Assembly: GCF_002900095.1 (NCBI RefSeq)
Contig: NZ_LLKN01000002.1
Location: 1,798,001 to 1,862,000, forward strand
Direction of reading: 5' to 3'
Origin: Salegentibacter mishustinae
GTDB taxonomy: Bacteria; Bacteroidota; Bacteroidia; Flavobacteriales; Flavobacteriaceae
Length of the DNA: 64,000 bases
Position 1 is the first letter of the stretch. Each line of letters opens with the position of its first letter. The notes under the pieces were generated by a model. It did no database searches and was not told the DNA's origin. It was given only the letters and a program-made list of their open reading frames with translations. Made by a program: the position numbers and the translations under genes. Below are positions 17,079 through 25,074 of this stretch, piece by piece.

Positions 17079-18215
17079 TCATCTGGTCACTCTATCCCCT
17101 TGCAACTTCGTTCCTACCTCCTCATAATATCCTTCCAACTCCTCTACCATTCGTTGCAAGCTAAAAGATTCCACGACTCGCTTTCGAGCAGTCATCTTAA
17201 ATTTATTGAGCTTCTGGGGGTTATCTATCAATATTTGGCATAAACCTGCCAATTCTTCCCAATTTTCCACATCACAAAGCAGGCCATCCTCATTATTGCG
17301 GATAACCTCTTTAATCCCGCCGGCATTGGTTGAAACAACTGCGCATTCCATACTCATAGCTTCAAGCAGGGCTATTGGTAAGCCCTCAAAAGAAGAACTC
17401 ATCATGAAAACATCCATGGCCTCAAAATAAGGTTTTACCTCGGTTTGTAAACCTGGAAAGAACACTTTTTCTTCCAGCTCTAATTGTTTTAATTCTTCTT
17501 TAATTTCATGTTCCAGAGGACCGGCACCCACAATAATTCCATAGACATTTGAATTTTTGCTTTCTATTTCAGCAAAAACCCTAAGCCATTCTACCAATCT
17601 TTTTTGAAAACGAAATACCGCAACATTCCCAAAAACAATAGCATCTTTGGGAATCTCAAATTCACTTCTTACCGGAACCTCCCTCGATTTCCGAACAAAG
17701 CTTGATGTATTTACGCCATTAAGAAGGGTTTTAACAGGAATAGCAGGATTTATATTATTTTTAATAGAATTAGAAACATCTTCAGAAACCCCCAGCGCCA
17801 GGCTTTGTTGGTTAAAACTATATTTATTTAAAATCTTAGTGATTTTATGATAGCGCTCCTGCATATTATGCTCTGTATATAACATGGGAATATTGGTTCT
17901 GGCATGGACCCACCGACCTAAAAACCCGGCCCAGGGTAAATGACAATGCATCAAATCAATATGATGATCCTTACAATAACGGATTACCTTCGCAGCCTGG
18001 AGTAGGAGTTGAGTATTGTTTTTTGCCTCAAAACATGCTACCTGCCCTCCTGCTTCTATTATGGCATCTCGCATCTGATCTTTCCAGGGAAGAAAATATA
18101 TGTAATGAAATTCAAATTTAGATTTATCATGCAGCTTTAAAGTTTCCGGTAGGAGCATTTCCGCACCGCCTCGTCCAAGCGACTTTATAATATGAAGAAT
18201 TTTTATTTTAGCCAT
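17079..18215 (-). CDS. GT4-family glycosyltransferase
   Basis: A 378-residue GT-B glycosyltransferase. The start KILHIIKSLGRGGAEMLLP carries the GGAE acceptor-side motif, the donor domain begins at VFGNVAVFRFQKRL, and EGLPIALLE is a canonical EX7E motif, followed by VVSTNAGGIKEVI. It belongs to the retaining family GT4 using a nucleotide-sugar donor on the cytoplasmic membrane face. It is separated from upstream genes by about 246 bases, so it may begin its own transcript with the GNAT, polymerase-like and deacetylase genes. Confidence 0.9.
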   Translation of the reverse strand: MAKIKILHIIKSLGRGGAEMLLPETLKLHDKSKFEFHYIYFLPWKDQMRDAIIEAGGQVACFEAKNNTQLLLQAAKVIRYCKDHHIDLMHCHLPWAGFLGRWVHARTNIPMLYTEHNMQERYHKITKILNKYSFNQQSLALGVSEDVSNSIKNNINPAIPVKTLLNGVNTSSFVRKSREVPVRSEFEIPKDAIVFGNVAVFRFQKRLVEWLRVFAEIESKNSNVYGIIVGAGPLEHEIKEELKQLELEEKVFFPGLQTEVKPYFEAMDVFMMSSSFEGLPIALLEAMSMECAVVSTNAGGIKEVIRNNEDGLLCDVENWEELAGLCQILIDNPQKLNKFKMTARKRVVESFSLQRMVEELEGYYEEVGTKLQGDRVTR

Positions 18216-18317
18216 TCATTTTTTTTAAAATTGCACAAACAAAGTTTGCATCAAAACTGCAAAAATAAGCGATCGTTGCTGTATAACAAGACTATGTTTG
18301 AAATTAACGCATTTTAA

Positions 18318-18325
18318 CAAAGTTA
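18318..18325 (-). promoter_or_regulatory. Possible Bacteroidetes -7 box (TAACTTTG)
   Basis: In the 246-base gap upstream of the GT4 gene at 18215 the minus strand reads TAACTTTG, matching TAnnTTTG. No good -33 TTG sits at the right distance and the implied leader is about 100 bases, so this is weak. Confidence 0.3.
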
Positions 18326-18461
18326 GCATTACTCTTTTCTATAAATCTGAAATTCTCCAAAAGGCATAACAATGGCTCTAATTGAAAATAAAATCTATCC
18401 TAAAAAATAGTTTCCAATTAAAAACAACAAGCAATCTCATAAAAAAGTTCAGGTAAAACTT

Positions 18462-19271
18462 CTAATGCAATCGATTTATTTTACCTAATTTTCCCCGCAT
18501 CCCATGATTTAAACCCAAAATAAACAACCTGATTTTGGTCAACTTATTAGTTTCTTTTATTAGAATTCTATAGATCAGGCCAATAAATAATTTATTTAAG
18601 ATACCGAACCCTTTAAAATTAAGTGGAAAAATACTCCTGCGATAATAAACGGTATTTCGAATGGTATAGTAATAATACCAGTCCGGTCTATTTTTATTTC
18701 TTTCATGCAAATGACTCACAATTGCCTTATTAGATTTTAAAGGAATTACCCCATAATTTCTTATCATCCTATTTTGCAAATATTCTGTATCCTCTCCCCA
18801 ATAAAAGAAATCTTTTAAAGGCAGACCGACTTTTTCAACAAGTTCTTTTGCCAATAGCACTCCCCACCAACCAAATCCAAAAACCTGCTCTCCTTGAGGG
18901 TTAATGACCCTGGGACTTATATATTTTTCTTCTTCAGAGGTAGCTTCCAGTAACCGCTGTAAGCAATCTGGTTGCGGTATTATATCGTCGTCCATAAGCC
19001 AGACAAAATCAGAATCACTGGCAAGGAATTCTTTCAGACCATAATAAAAACCACCGGCGGGTCCTATATTATCGAATATCTCGTATGTGATTTTCCCCGG
19101 GTATTTCAATTGAAAAGCCTCTATAAGTTCCAGGGTTAAATTATCATTGCAATTAACAATTATGTGGAGATGGTTTAGGTTATAACTACTTTTAATTAAA
19201 AGCGCTTCCAGGCAGTCTTTTAAAACCTCTGCTCGCTTATAAGTAACAATAACGGCAAAAACCTTTTTCAT
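18462..19271 (-). CDS. GT2-family glycosyltransferase
   Basis: A 269-residue GT-A-type inverting glycosyltransferase. KVFAVIVTYKRAEVLKDCLEA is the nucleotide-binding start, FVWLMDDDIIPQPD is the extended DxD metal motif, and FYWGEDTEYLQNRM resembles the catalytic ED motif of the galactofuranosyl/rhamnosyl transferase branch of GT2. The C-terminus has a short basic, hydrophobic segment. It is 3 bases from the GT4 gene upstream, so the two are cotranscribed. The donor is undetermined. Confidence 0.9.
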   Translation of the reverse strand: MKKVFAVIVTYKRAEVLKDCLEALLIKSSYNLNHLHIIVNCNDNLTLELIEAFQLKYPGKITYEIFDNIGPAGGFYYGLKEFLASDSDFVWLMDDDIIPQPDCLQRLLEATSEEEKYISPRVINPQGEQVFGFGWWGVLLAKELVEKVGLPLKDFFYWGEDTEYLQNRMIRNYGVIPLKSNKAIVSHLHERNKNRPDWYYYYTIRNTVYYRRSIFPLNFKGFGILNKLFIGLIYRILIKETNKLTKIRLFILGLNHGMRGKLGKINRLH

Positions 19272-19274
19272 TAA

Positions 19275-20369
19275 TTAAGTTTGCTTCGAAACGTATTTAT
19301 AACAATCCAAAAATTTATCTGCTATTACCTTATTCATAAAATTCTTAGAAACCATTAACTTAGCCTGAGATACACGCTTTTTAATTTTTGACTGGTTGGT
19401 TAATATTTCCAATAAAGATTCTACAAAGCCTTCCTCGTCATTCTTTGTTACAAGCCATCCGGTTTCACCAGAGATAACAACCTCCCTAATACCCCCTACA
19501 TTATAAGCAACCACCGGAGTCTCACAATACATCGATTCAAGAATAACTGCCGGAAGACCTTCAATAAGACTTGGTAAGACAAATATTTGGGAAGAAGATA
19601 AAATTTCCAGCACATCATTCCTATAACCTAAAAAGTGAACACAATCATCCAGTTTTAGATTCTTAACTTCCTCCCGCACCTCATCTTCCAATCTACCTTT
19701 CCCAATTAATAATAATTGTAAGTCAGGAAATTGGGCTTTAACCTTCCCGAAAATATTTAATAAACCAAGATGGTTCTTTTCAGGTGCAAAACCACCAATA
19801 TGGCACAGTACTCTACCTTTTTTATAAATAAAATCCAAATCTGAAGGTATCTCACCATAAGTTTTCTCTTCTACACCTATTTCAACAGTAGTAATATTAT
19901 TTGATGGCCACTTAAAAGTTTTTTCGAAATCTTTTTGACACTCTTTACTAACAGAAATGACATACGAAATTTTCTTAAGGTAAAACTTATTTAAATAAAA
20001 CTTAATTTTAGAATTTATAAAGTCCCCCATTTTATTGGCATTCCGAAAAACTATGGGGACCTTCCAGGAATAGACGATCTTAGAACTTACTGCAAATTTT
20101 AGAGTATCTGCAGCATTGGCTTGAATTATATCGGGTTGGAATTTTTTTATTATTGTATTAAATTCTTTCCAACCTTCCAAGTCGAAAAAACGTTTGCCTA
20201 AAGGTCTATTCAAATGTTGAATATTACCATTAAATGGAAGCTTAGCATCTCCTTTAAAGATTGTCACCACTAAAACCTCATGCTTGTTGTTTAAATGATT
20301 AGAAAGTTGACAAGCGAAAATTTCAGCCCCTCTCAATTGCGGTTTTTGTATTAATTGAATAATTCTCAC
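19275..20369 (-). CDS. GT4-family glycosyltransferase
   Basis: A 364-residue retaining GT-B enzyme that starts with GTG at 20369 (MRIIQLIQKPQLRGAE). The RGAEIFACQLS motif marks the acceptor side; the donor domain contains LCHIGGFAPEKNH, LLIGKGRLEDEV and EGLPAVILE (EX7E) followed by VVAYNVGGIREVV. It is one of a run of transferases downstream of the GT29-like gene (order in transcription: GT29-like, GT4, this GT4, GT2). Substrates cannot be inferred. Confidence 0.9.
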   Translation of the reverse strand: MRIIQLIQKPQLRGAEIFACQLSNHLNNKHEVLVVTIFKGDAKLPFNGNIQHLNRPLGKRFFDLEGWKEFNTIIKKFQPDIIQANAADTLKFAVSSKIVYSWKVPIVFRNANKMGDFINSKIKFYLNKFYLKKISYVISVSKECQKDFEKTFKWPSNNITTVEIGVEEKTYGEIPSDLDFIYKKGRVLCHIGGFAPEKNHLGLLNIFGKVKAQFPDLQLLLIGKGRLEDEVREEVKNLKLDDCVHFLGYRNDVLEILSSSQIFVLPSLIEGLPAVILESMYCETPVVAYNVGGIREVVISGETGWLVTKNDEEGFVESLLEILTNQSKIKKRVSQAKLMVSKNFMNKVIADKFLDCYKYVSKQT

Positions 20370-20380
20370 GAAATATTAAT

Positions 20381-21622
20381 TTAGTGTTGAATTTTAAGTA
20401 TATCACATACTCTTTTTAATTCATGAATCCAGGCACCCTCTTTTTCAAACCATTCTTTAGAATTCTCTTCTAGTTTAGTTTTTAGATCGGCATCCATTAA
20501 AAGTTTCTCCATCTGCTTAGCCAAATCTTTTATATTTCCGGTATCATATAACAAAAGATCCTCTCCATCTCGAAATAATTTAGGTAATTCTCCAGCACGA
20601 GGAGCAATTACCGCTTTTCCTGTAGCTTTATACTCTCGTAACTTTAACGGCGAATAATGAAAACCTTCCGCTGTCCTTGCACTTACAAGCGCTATATCAA
20701 AAATGCTAACAAATTGAGGGATTTCTGTGAATTTTTGCTTTCCGGTTAAAATCACCTTATTTTCTAATTTTCTTAATTGAATAAGATCCTGTATTTCTCT
20801 CATCTGATTGCCATCCCCTATTAACATTAAAATTGCTTCCGGATGTTCTTTTTCAATTAAATTAAAGGCTTCAACAATGTGGTCTATTCCATGAAAATCG
20901 CGAAAACTTCCAATCCATCCAATTACTTTTTTTCCGGTAAGTTTATATTCTTTAGTAATATTGGTACCATTGACATATGGATTAAATAAACTAGAATCAA
21001 CTCTGTTGGGCGTAACAATAACCTTCTTAGGACTTACTCCTAAAGAAACCACCTTGTCCTTCAACTCTTCAGAAACACAGCAAATCAAATCAGATTCATT
21101 TAAAGCCTTAACTTCAAATTTGTCTTCTAACCATTTACCCCAAAATGGTCTTTTAACACCCCATTTCTCTGCTTCCCATACTGCCAATGCTTCTACAGAT
21201 GTCACCAAGGGAACCTTGTGTTTATTAGCTAACCTTCTACCCGGACCTGAAAAGAGATCATGTCTTTCCCATACCAATACTACCTCTGCATTATTCTCCT
21301 GGTCTTCTATAGGCCATTTAGCAGGTTTAGAATTTTTAAGCCTCCAATCTTTATAAGCTGTTATAAAAAATTCTGGAATTAACTTTCTAATATTCTGTTT
21401 TAAAGAATTTGGTGAAATAGATTTATTACCCTCGGAAATAGGAAATAATCTGGATTCACTAGGTTTAAAAACCCCATCGGTAGTTGTGACCACAGCATTA
21501 TCCCACAATTCTTCTCCAGCAGCTGCCCACCCCGAGGCCGTGATCCATCCTGCCTCATTTCCTTTCCATTCCGTACTTGCCCTGGGAACAATAAAAATGG
21601 CGGTTCGCTTATTCATGCTCAT
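20381..21622 (-). CDS. GT4-family glycosyltransferase
   Basis: A 413-residue GT-B protein. The N-terminal domain is less typical (AIFIVPRASTEWKGNEAGW), while the donor domain is clear: KVIGWIGSFRDFHGIDHIVEAF, LMLIGDGNQ, and EGFHYSPLKLREYKATGKAVIAP, the EX7E-like segment of the branch with the KLREY signature. Its start overlaps the end of the GT29-like gene by 14 bases, so translation is probably coupled. Two in-frame ATGs (21622 and 21616) are equally plausible starts. Confidence 0.88.
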   Translation of the reverse strand: MSMNKRTAIFIVPRASTEWKGNEAGWITASGWAAAGEELWDNAVVTTTDGVFKPSESRLFPISEGNKSISPNSLKQNIRKLIPEFFITAYKDWRLKNSKPAKWPIEDQENNAEVVLVWERHDLFSGPGRRLANKHKVPLVTSVEALAVWEAEKWGVKRPFWGKWLEDKFEVKALNESDLICCVSEELKDKVVSLGVSPKKVIVTPNRVDSSLFNPYVNGTNITKEYKLTGKKVIGWIGSFRDFHGIDHIVEAFNLIEKEHPEAILMLIGDGNQMREIQDLIQLRKLENKVILTGKQKFTEIPQFVSIFDIALVSARTAEGFHYSPLKLREYKATGKAVIAPRAGELPKLFRDGEDLLLYDTGNIKDLAKQMEKLLMDADLKTKLEENSKEWFEKEGAWIHELKRVCDILKIQH

Positions 21623-22379
21623 CTTTTTTTAAAAATTTTCTGTAATTCTCCACAATATTTTCCAAATCCTTATCCAGGATAACTTTTGTAGAGGTTTTTG
21701 TTTTAATGAATTCGCTTTCTTTTATAAACTGTAAAAGCTCCAAATCTGGATTGTGAATCTGTTGTTCTTCAATCCAATTCTTATTTACCTCCATGTCCTT
21801 AAAGTGATCCCTATAGTTATCGGCATATGGTGTTTTAAAAAAGGTAAAACCAGTAATATAAACCTCACTACACCCCGAATATAATGCTGAAAATAATGCT
21901 GAATAACCAACAGTAGGAGTCCATTTTCCGAATTCTTTTATTAAAGTTTTATATAACTTTCGAGGCAAAATGTAAACTCGTTGATTTCTTAAATTCCTTT
22001 TATAATAATTAAAATGTGCTCTTAGCCCATTAAAATTATTATTGGGATTTACGACAAATTTGACTTCCTGTTCTTGATAAAGATTGAAATCGATAGGACC
22101 ACCTCCACTTGTGGTATTCTCATAGAACGAGTGAAAAAGAATATCCGTTCGTTTCCCTACAAATTTTTGCTTTTCAGAAGTTAAGGAGTAGGGTGCTTTG
22201 TTAATTCTAATTATATAATCAAAACCATTTATATAATCACCTAAATTTTCTTTATAAGCAGAATCCGCCGGACCTACAACCGCTACCCTTTTATTTTTTA
22301 AAATTTTTGCGGGATGAAATACCCTGGTTGTACCAAGCATTAAAGTTAGGGCGTTTATAGAATTAAAAATTTTTCTCAT
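21609..22379 (-). CDS. GT29-like sialyltransferase (all three sialylmotifs)
   Basis: A 256-residue protein with the motif set of family GT29, better known from animals. Residues 31-79 match sialylmotif L (RVAVVGPADS, then DYINGFDYIIRINKAP, then VGKRTDILFHSF). Residues 154-180 match motif S (TPTVGYSALFSALYSGCSEV, then YITGF). H209 and E214 form the HX4E of motif VS. GT29 enzymes transfer sialic acids from CMP donors. No N-terminal transmembrane anchor is evident, so it is probably cytoplasmic. It overlaps the HAD gene by 4 bases and the GT4 gene by 14, and lies just downstream of two CMP-sugar synthetase-like genes, which supports a CMP-ulosonic donor. The motif match was made by eye; the family call is strong but unverified. 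Confidence 0.75.
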   Translation of the reverse strand: MRKIFNSINALTLMLGTTRVFHPAKILKNKRVAVVGPADSAYKENLGDYINGFDYIIRINKAPYSLTSEKQKFVGKRTDILFHSFYENTTSGGGPIDFNLYQEQEVKFVVNPNNNFNGLRAHFNYYKRNLRNQRVYILPRKLYKTLIKEFGKWTPTVGYSALFSALYSGCSEVYITGFTFFKTPYADNYRDHFKDMEVNKNWIEEQQIHNPDLELLQFIKESEFIKTKTSTKVILDKDLENIVENYRKFLKKDEHE

Positions 22380-23005
22380 AATTTATTAAAACTTTCAATA
22401 TACCCGGTATGTAACTTTTTAAGATCGGGGTTGTTATAGCCAAAAAACTGAACCTCATTAGAATCAGCTGCTTCGAAATCGTTGAATGAATCTCCAATTA
22501 GCAAGCATTCCTTAGGATTATAGTTATTTTCCTTAAGAAGGGTTTTAACTAATTCTATTTTAGGAGTAGGAGAACCACAGATATTTTTAAAGTAAGGGTT
22601 AATATTCAATTCATAACATAAATATTGTAGTTCTTGTTGGTCAGATCCTGATACGATATGCATTTCATATTTGTCATGATTGCTTTTTACAAAATTCAGT
22701 GAATCCTCAATGAGCAAATTGGGTTCTAATAAATTTTCTTTCATAATTCCTGAAAACCTGTTTGCCCATTTTTCCACCTCTTTTGTTGTAATTTCCTCTC
22801 CACGTATATTTTCAAAGAAATGTCGAAATTTAACATACCGGGACAGACCTCCATTTTTTAAATGAAACCTCATTAATTCCTCAACCTGATTAACCGGAAA
22901 ATCTTTTAAGACCAATTCAAAGCCTTGATTTCGTACCGGCATAGAGTCCATTAGTACGCCGTCAAAATCCCAAAAAATTACATGTTTATTTATAAAACCT
23001 TTCAT
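22376..23005 (-). CDS. HAD-superfamily phosphatase (PGP/beta-phosphoglucomutase-like)
   Basis: A 209-residue HAD hydrolase with a helical C1 cap. Motif I is IFWDFDGVLMDS, motif II HIVSGSDQQEL, the conserved Lys is in TPKIELVKTLL, and motif IV is LIGDSFNDFEAA. It differs in type from the capless KdsC-like phosphatase at 11.8 kb. Located between a CMP-sugar synthetase-like gene (20-base overlap) and the GT29-like gene (4-base overlap), it probably dephosphorylates a sugar-phosphate intermediate of the same pathway, but the substrate is not evident. Confidence 0.85.
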   Translation of the reverse strand: MKGFINKHVIFWDFDGVLMDSMPVRNQGFELVLKDFPVNQVEELMRFHLKNGGLSRYVKFRHFFENIRGEEITTKEVEKWANRFSGIMKENLLEPNLLIEDSLNFVKSNHDKYEMHIVSGSDQQELQYLCYELNINPYFKNICGSPTPKIELVKTLLKENNYNPKECLLIGDSFNDFEAADSNEVQFFGYNNPDLKKLHTGYIESFNKL

Positions 23006-23672
23006 ATACTGCTTCCGCTATTTCAAAATCCTCTACCCAATCAATATCCAGAGATTGAAAATCATTTAATTCCAGGATATATGGAGAATTTCCTATTCTA
23101 TTTTTAATGGTCAAATATAGTTCCCGAGGAGCTAAAAATATTGCACTATTAATTTCATATAATTTTTTCAGATCCTGTGTGGCAGGCCATTTTTTATCTT
23201 CTGTTGCTCTATTAATAAGATCATTTTTTTCCGGATCCCACAAGAAAGTTTTGAAAATTTTAGCTGTTGCCAGGGAATCATAACCTTTCTTTAATACATC
23301 AAAATATTTATCTATTGCCTGATGATAAATTTCTCGATTAATAAAAGGAGATGTAGCATGAGTCCATAAGATATGATCACAATTTGTTAGCTTACCAACA
23401 TAGCTAATTAAATCTGATAAATCCGTATCGGAATGAGCCAAATAAGCCGGTCGTTTATCTATTTTTAACCGAGCTTTCATTTCAAATTTTTCAGCGATCT
23501 CAATACTTTTTACATCATCAGTAGATAATATAATCTCATCCACCTTAAGGTTTCTTAATTGACGTAATTTAAGTTCTAAAAGCCCTCCCGGTATATCAGA
23601 AAAGGGTCTTGTGTTCTTGTGAGGTACCCGGCGACTTCCTTCTCTGGTTGGTAAAAATACAGCTATTGACAT
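22986..23672 (-). CDS. CMP-sugar synthetase-like cytidylyltransferase (NeuA/KdsB family), second of a pair
   Basis: A 228-residue acylneuraminate-cytidylyltransferase-family protein. The nucleotide-binding loop reads VFLPTREGSRRVPHKNTRPF, the LWTHATSPFI segment follows, and the C-terminal SLDIDWVEDFEIAEAV carries the conserved Asp pair that binds metal. The protein lacks the C-terminal phosphatase domain of some NeuA enzymes, consistent with the separate HAD gene that overlaps it by 20 bases. It lies 26 bases downstream of a related but clearly different cytidylyltransferase gene, so two CMP-sugars, or one active and one accessory enzyme, are implied. Confidence 0.85.
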   Translation of the reverse strand: MSIAVFLPTREGSRRVPHKNTRPFSDIPGGLLELKLRQLRNLKVDEIILSTDDVKSIEIAEKFEMKARLKIDKRPAYLAHSDTDLSDLISYVGKLTNCDHILWTHATSPFINREIYHQAIDKYFDVLKKGYDSLATAKIFKTFLWDPEKNDLINRATEDKKWPATQDLKKLYEINSAIFLAPRELYLTIKNRIGNSPYILELNDFQSLDIDWVEDFEIAEAVYERFYK

Positions 23673-23698
23673 ACGTTTGATATGAAATAATAATTTTA

Positions 23699-24349
23699 TC
23701 AGGTTTTTCTCCTGCTAAACATATACTCAGCAAAATCAAAATCAATATCTGTATCTATATCTATCGACTCCTCCTGGCTTATTGGTAAAAAATATGGTTT
23801 AGATCCTATATAGCTTCTGGAGCCTAACATTGCATCCCTATTCACCACAACCAAACCAAAAGTGGGCACTAAATATTCAGGTAGGTCCTGAGAATTAGGA
23901 GTTTTTTCTATCGAATAATTTAAGGGTTTGCCCTTATACCAAATAAATTCCTTTAAGACCTTTACCGACATTAGACTATTGCAATCATTTTTATAAAACT
24001 CTTCAATTGCTTTTAAATAACTTTCTCTTTTAATAAGTGGAGCCGTAACTTGTGCAACTAAAATTTCCTTCCCTTCGGTAACTTTGGCTAAGTAATGATG
24101 AAATTCACTATTACTACATTTCGAACTGGCGTAGTAAGGTTCTCTCCTGTGATAATTTACTCCATATTCCTTTGCAATTTCAATAGCCCTTTCGCTATCT
24201 GTATTAACAACAATATCATCGACAGGTAATGTTTTAATCAGTTCTAATTTATGCTCGAGGAGGGATTTTCCTGCAAAAGGTCTAAAGTTTTTATCTTTAA
24301 CTCTTTGTGAGCCTGCTCTTACAGGTATAACTGCGACTAATTTTTTCAT
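23699..24349 (-). CDS. CMP-sugar synthetase-like cytidylyltransferase (NeuA family), first of a pair
   Basis: A 216-residue NeuA-like protein. VAVIPVRAGSQRVKDKNFRPF is the CTP-binding loop, VAQVTAPLI the central motif, and SIDIDTDIDFDFAEYMF the acidic metal site near the C-terminus. It starts 8 bases downstream of the HpaI-like aldolase gene and directly precedes the second cytidylyltransferase gene. Activating the aldolase product as a CMP-sugar is the simplest reading of this order. Sequence cannot tell whether the substrate has eight, nine or fewer carbons. Confidence 0.86.
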   Translation of the reverse strand: MKKLVAVIPVRAGSQRVKDKNFRPFAGKSLLEHKLELIKTLPVDDIVVNTDSERAIEIAKEYGVNYHRREPYYASSKCSNSEFHHYLAKVTEGKEILVAQVTAPLIKRESYLKAIEEFYKNDCNSLMSVKVLKEFIWYKGKPLNYSIEKTPNSQDLPEYLVPTFGLVVVNRDAMLGSRSYIGSKPYFLPISQEESIDIDTDIDFDFAEYMFSRRKT

Positions 24350-24357
24350 AATTATTT

Positions 24358-25074
24358 TTATTCCGAAATTTCATTTTTTAAGGATTGTGCTGCTTCCAGA
24401 AAAATGTTTAAATCTACCGAATAGGAAAGATATTCGAAGCCCTTATGATAGAGCTTCCTTGCTGTGGTAATTGAGTCAGCAAATGTTCCCAGGCGTTTTC
24501 CTTTACATTTTGCTTTTTCGGAAACTTCATTCATTAATTCATCCATTTTGGGATGTTCTACCTGTCCTGGAATTCCGATAGATTGAGAAAGGTCATAAGG
24601 CCCTATAAAAAGAACATCAAAACCTTGAACTTCCAGAATTTTATCAAGATTATTAATTCCTTCTTTGCCTTCAACTTGAAGGATCAGCATTTTTTCATTG
24701 GCATTTTTAAAATACTCCTCTTTGGCTTTTGAACCAAATTCAGCAGCTTTTACAAATCGGCAAACGCCCCGACTCCCTGCTGGGTAAAATTTAGCTGCAT
24801 TTACAGCACTTTTTGCTTCTTCGGCTGTAGAAATATTGGGAATCTGCACGCCATCGGCCCCTGCATCCAGAGCTGAACCAATAGCATTTGCATCAACACC
24901 TTTTACCCTTACTATTGATTTTATCCCACTAACTTTAGCTGCCCTTACGTGGTTATGCAATGTTTCATTAGTGATTGGTCCATGTTCCTGGTCCAGGATT
25001 ACAAAATCCATTCCCGAATATCCCAGCGCTTCAATCAAATTGCTATCGGTTGTTTTTGAAAATACACCTATCAT
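24358..25074 (-). CDS. HpcH/HpaI-family pyruvate aldolase
   Basis: A 238-residue class II, metal-dependent aldolase of the HpaI/GarL family, which reversibly adds pyruvate to an aldehyde to give a 4-hydroxy-2-keto acid. The catalytic base region is LDQEHGP (H31), followed by DAGADGVQIPNI, FYPAGSRGVCRF (pyruvate-binding Arg), LQVEGKEGI (metal-binding Glu) and FIGPYDLSQSIG (metal-binding Asp). It is slightly shorter at the N-terminus than catabolic relatives. The 4-base ATGA overlap with the upstream aldolase gene and the CMP-sugar synthetase gene 8 bases downstream suggest a biosynthetic role in making a keto-sugar acid. A catabolic role is unlikely in this context. Confidence 0.85.
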   Translation of the reverse strand: MIGVFSKTTDSNLIEALGYSGMDFVILDQEHGPITNETLHNHVRAAKVSGIKSIVRVKGVDANAIGSALDAGADGVQIPNISTAEEAKSAVNAAKFYPAGSRGVCRFVKAAEFGSKAKEEYFKNANEKMLILQVEGKEGINNLDKILEVQGFDVLFIGPYDLSQSIGIPGQVEHPKMDELMNEVSEKAKCKGKRLGTFADSITTARKLYHKGFEYLSYSVDLNIFLEAAQSLKNEISE

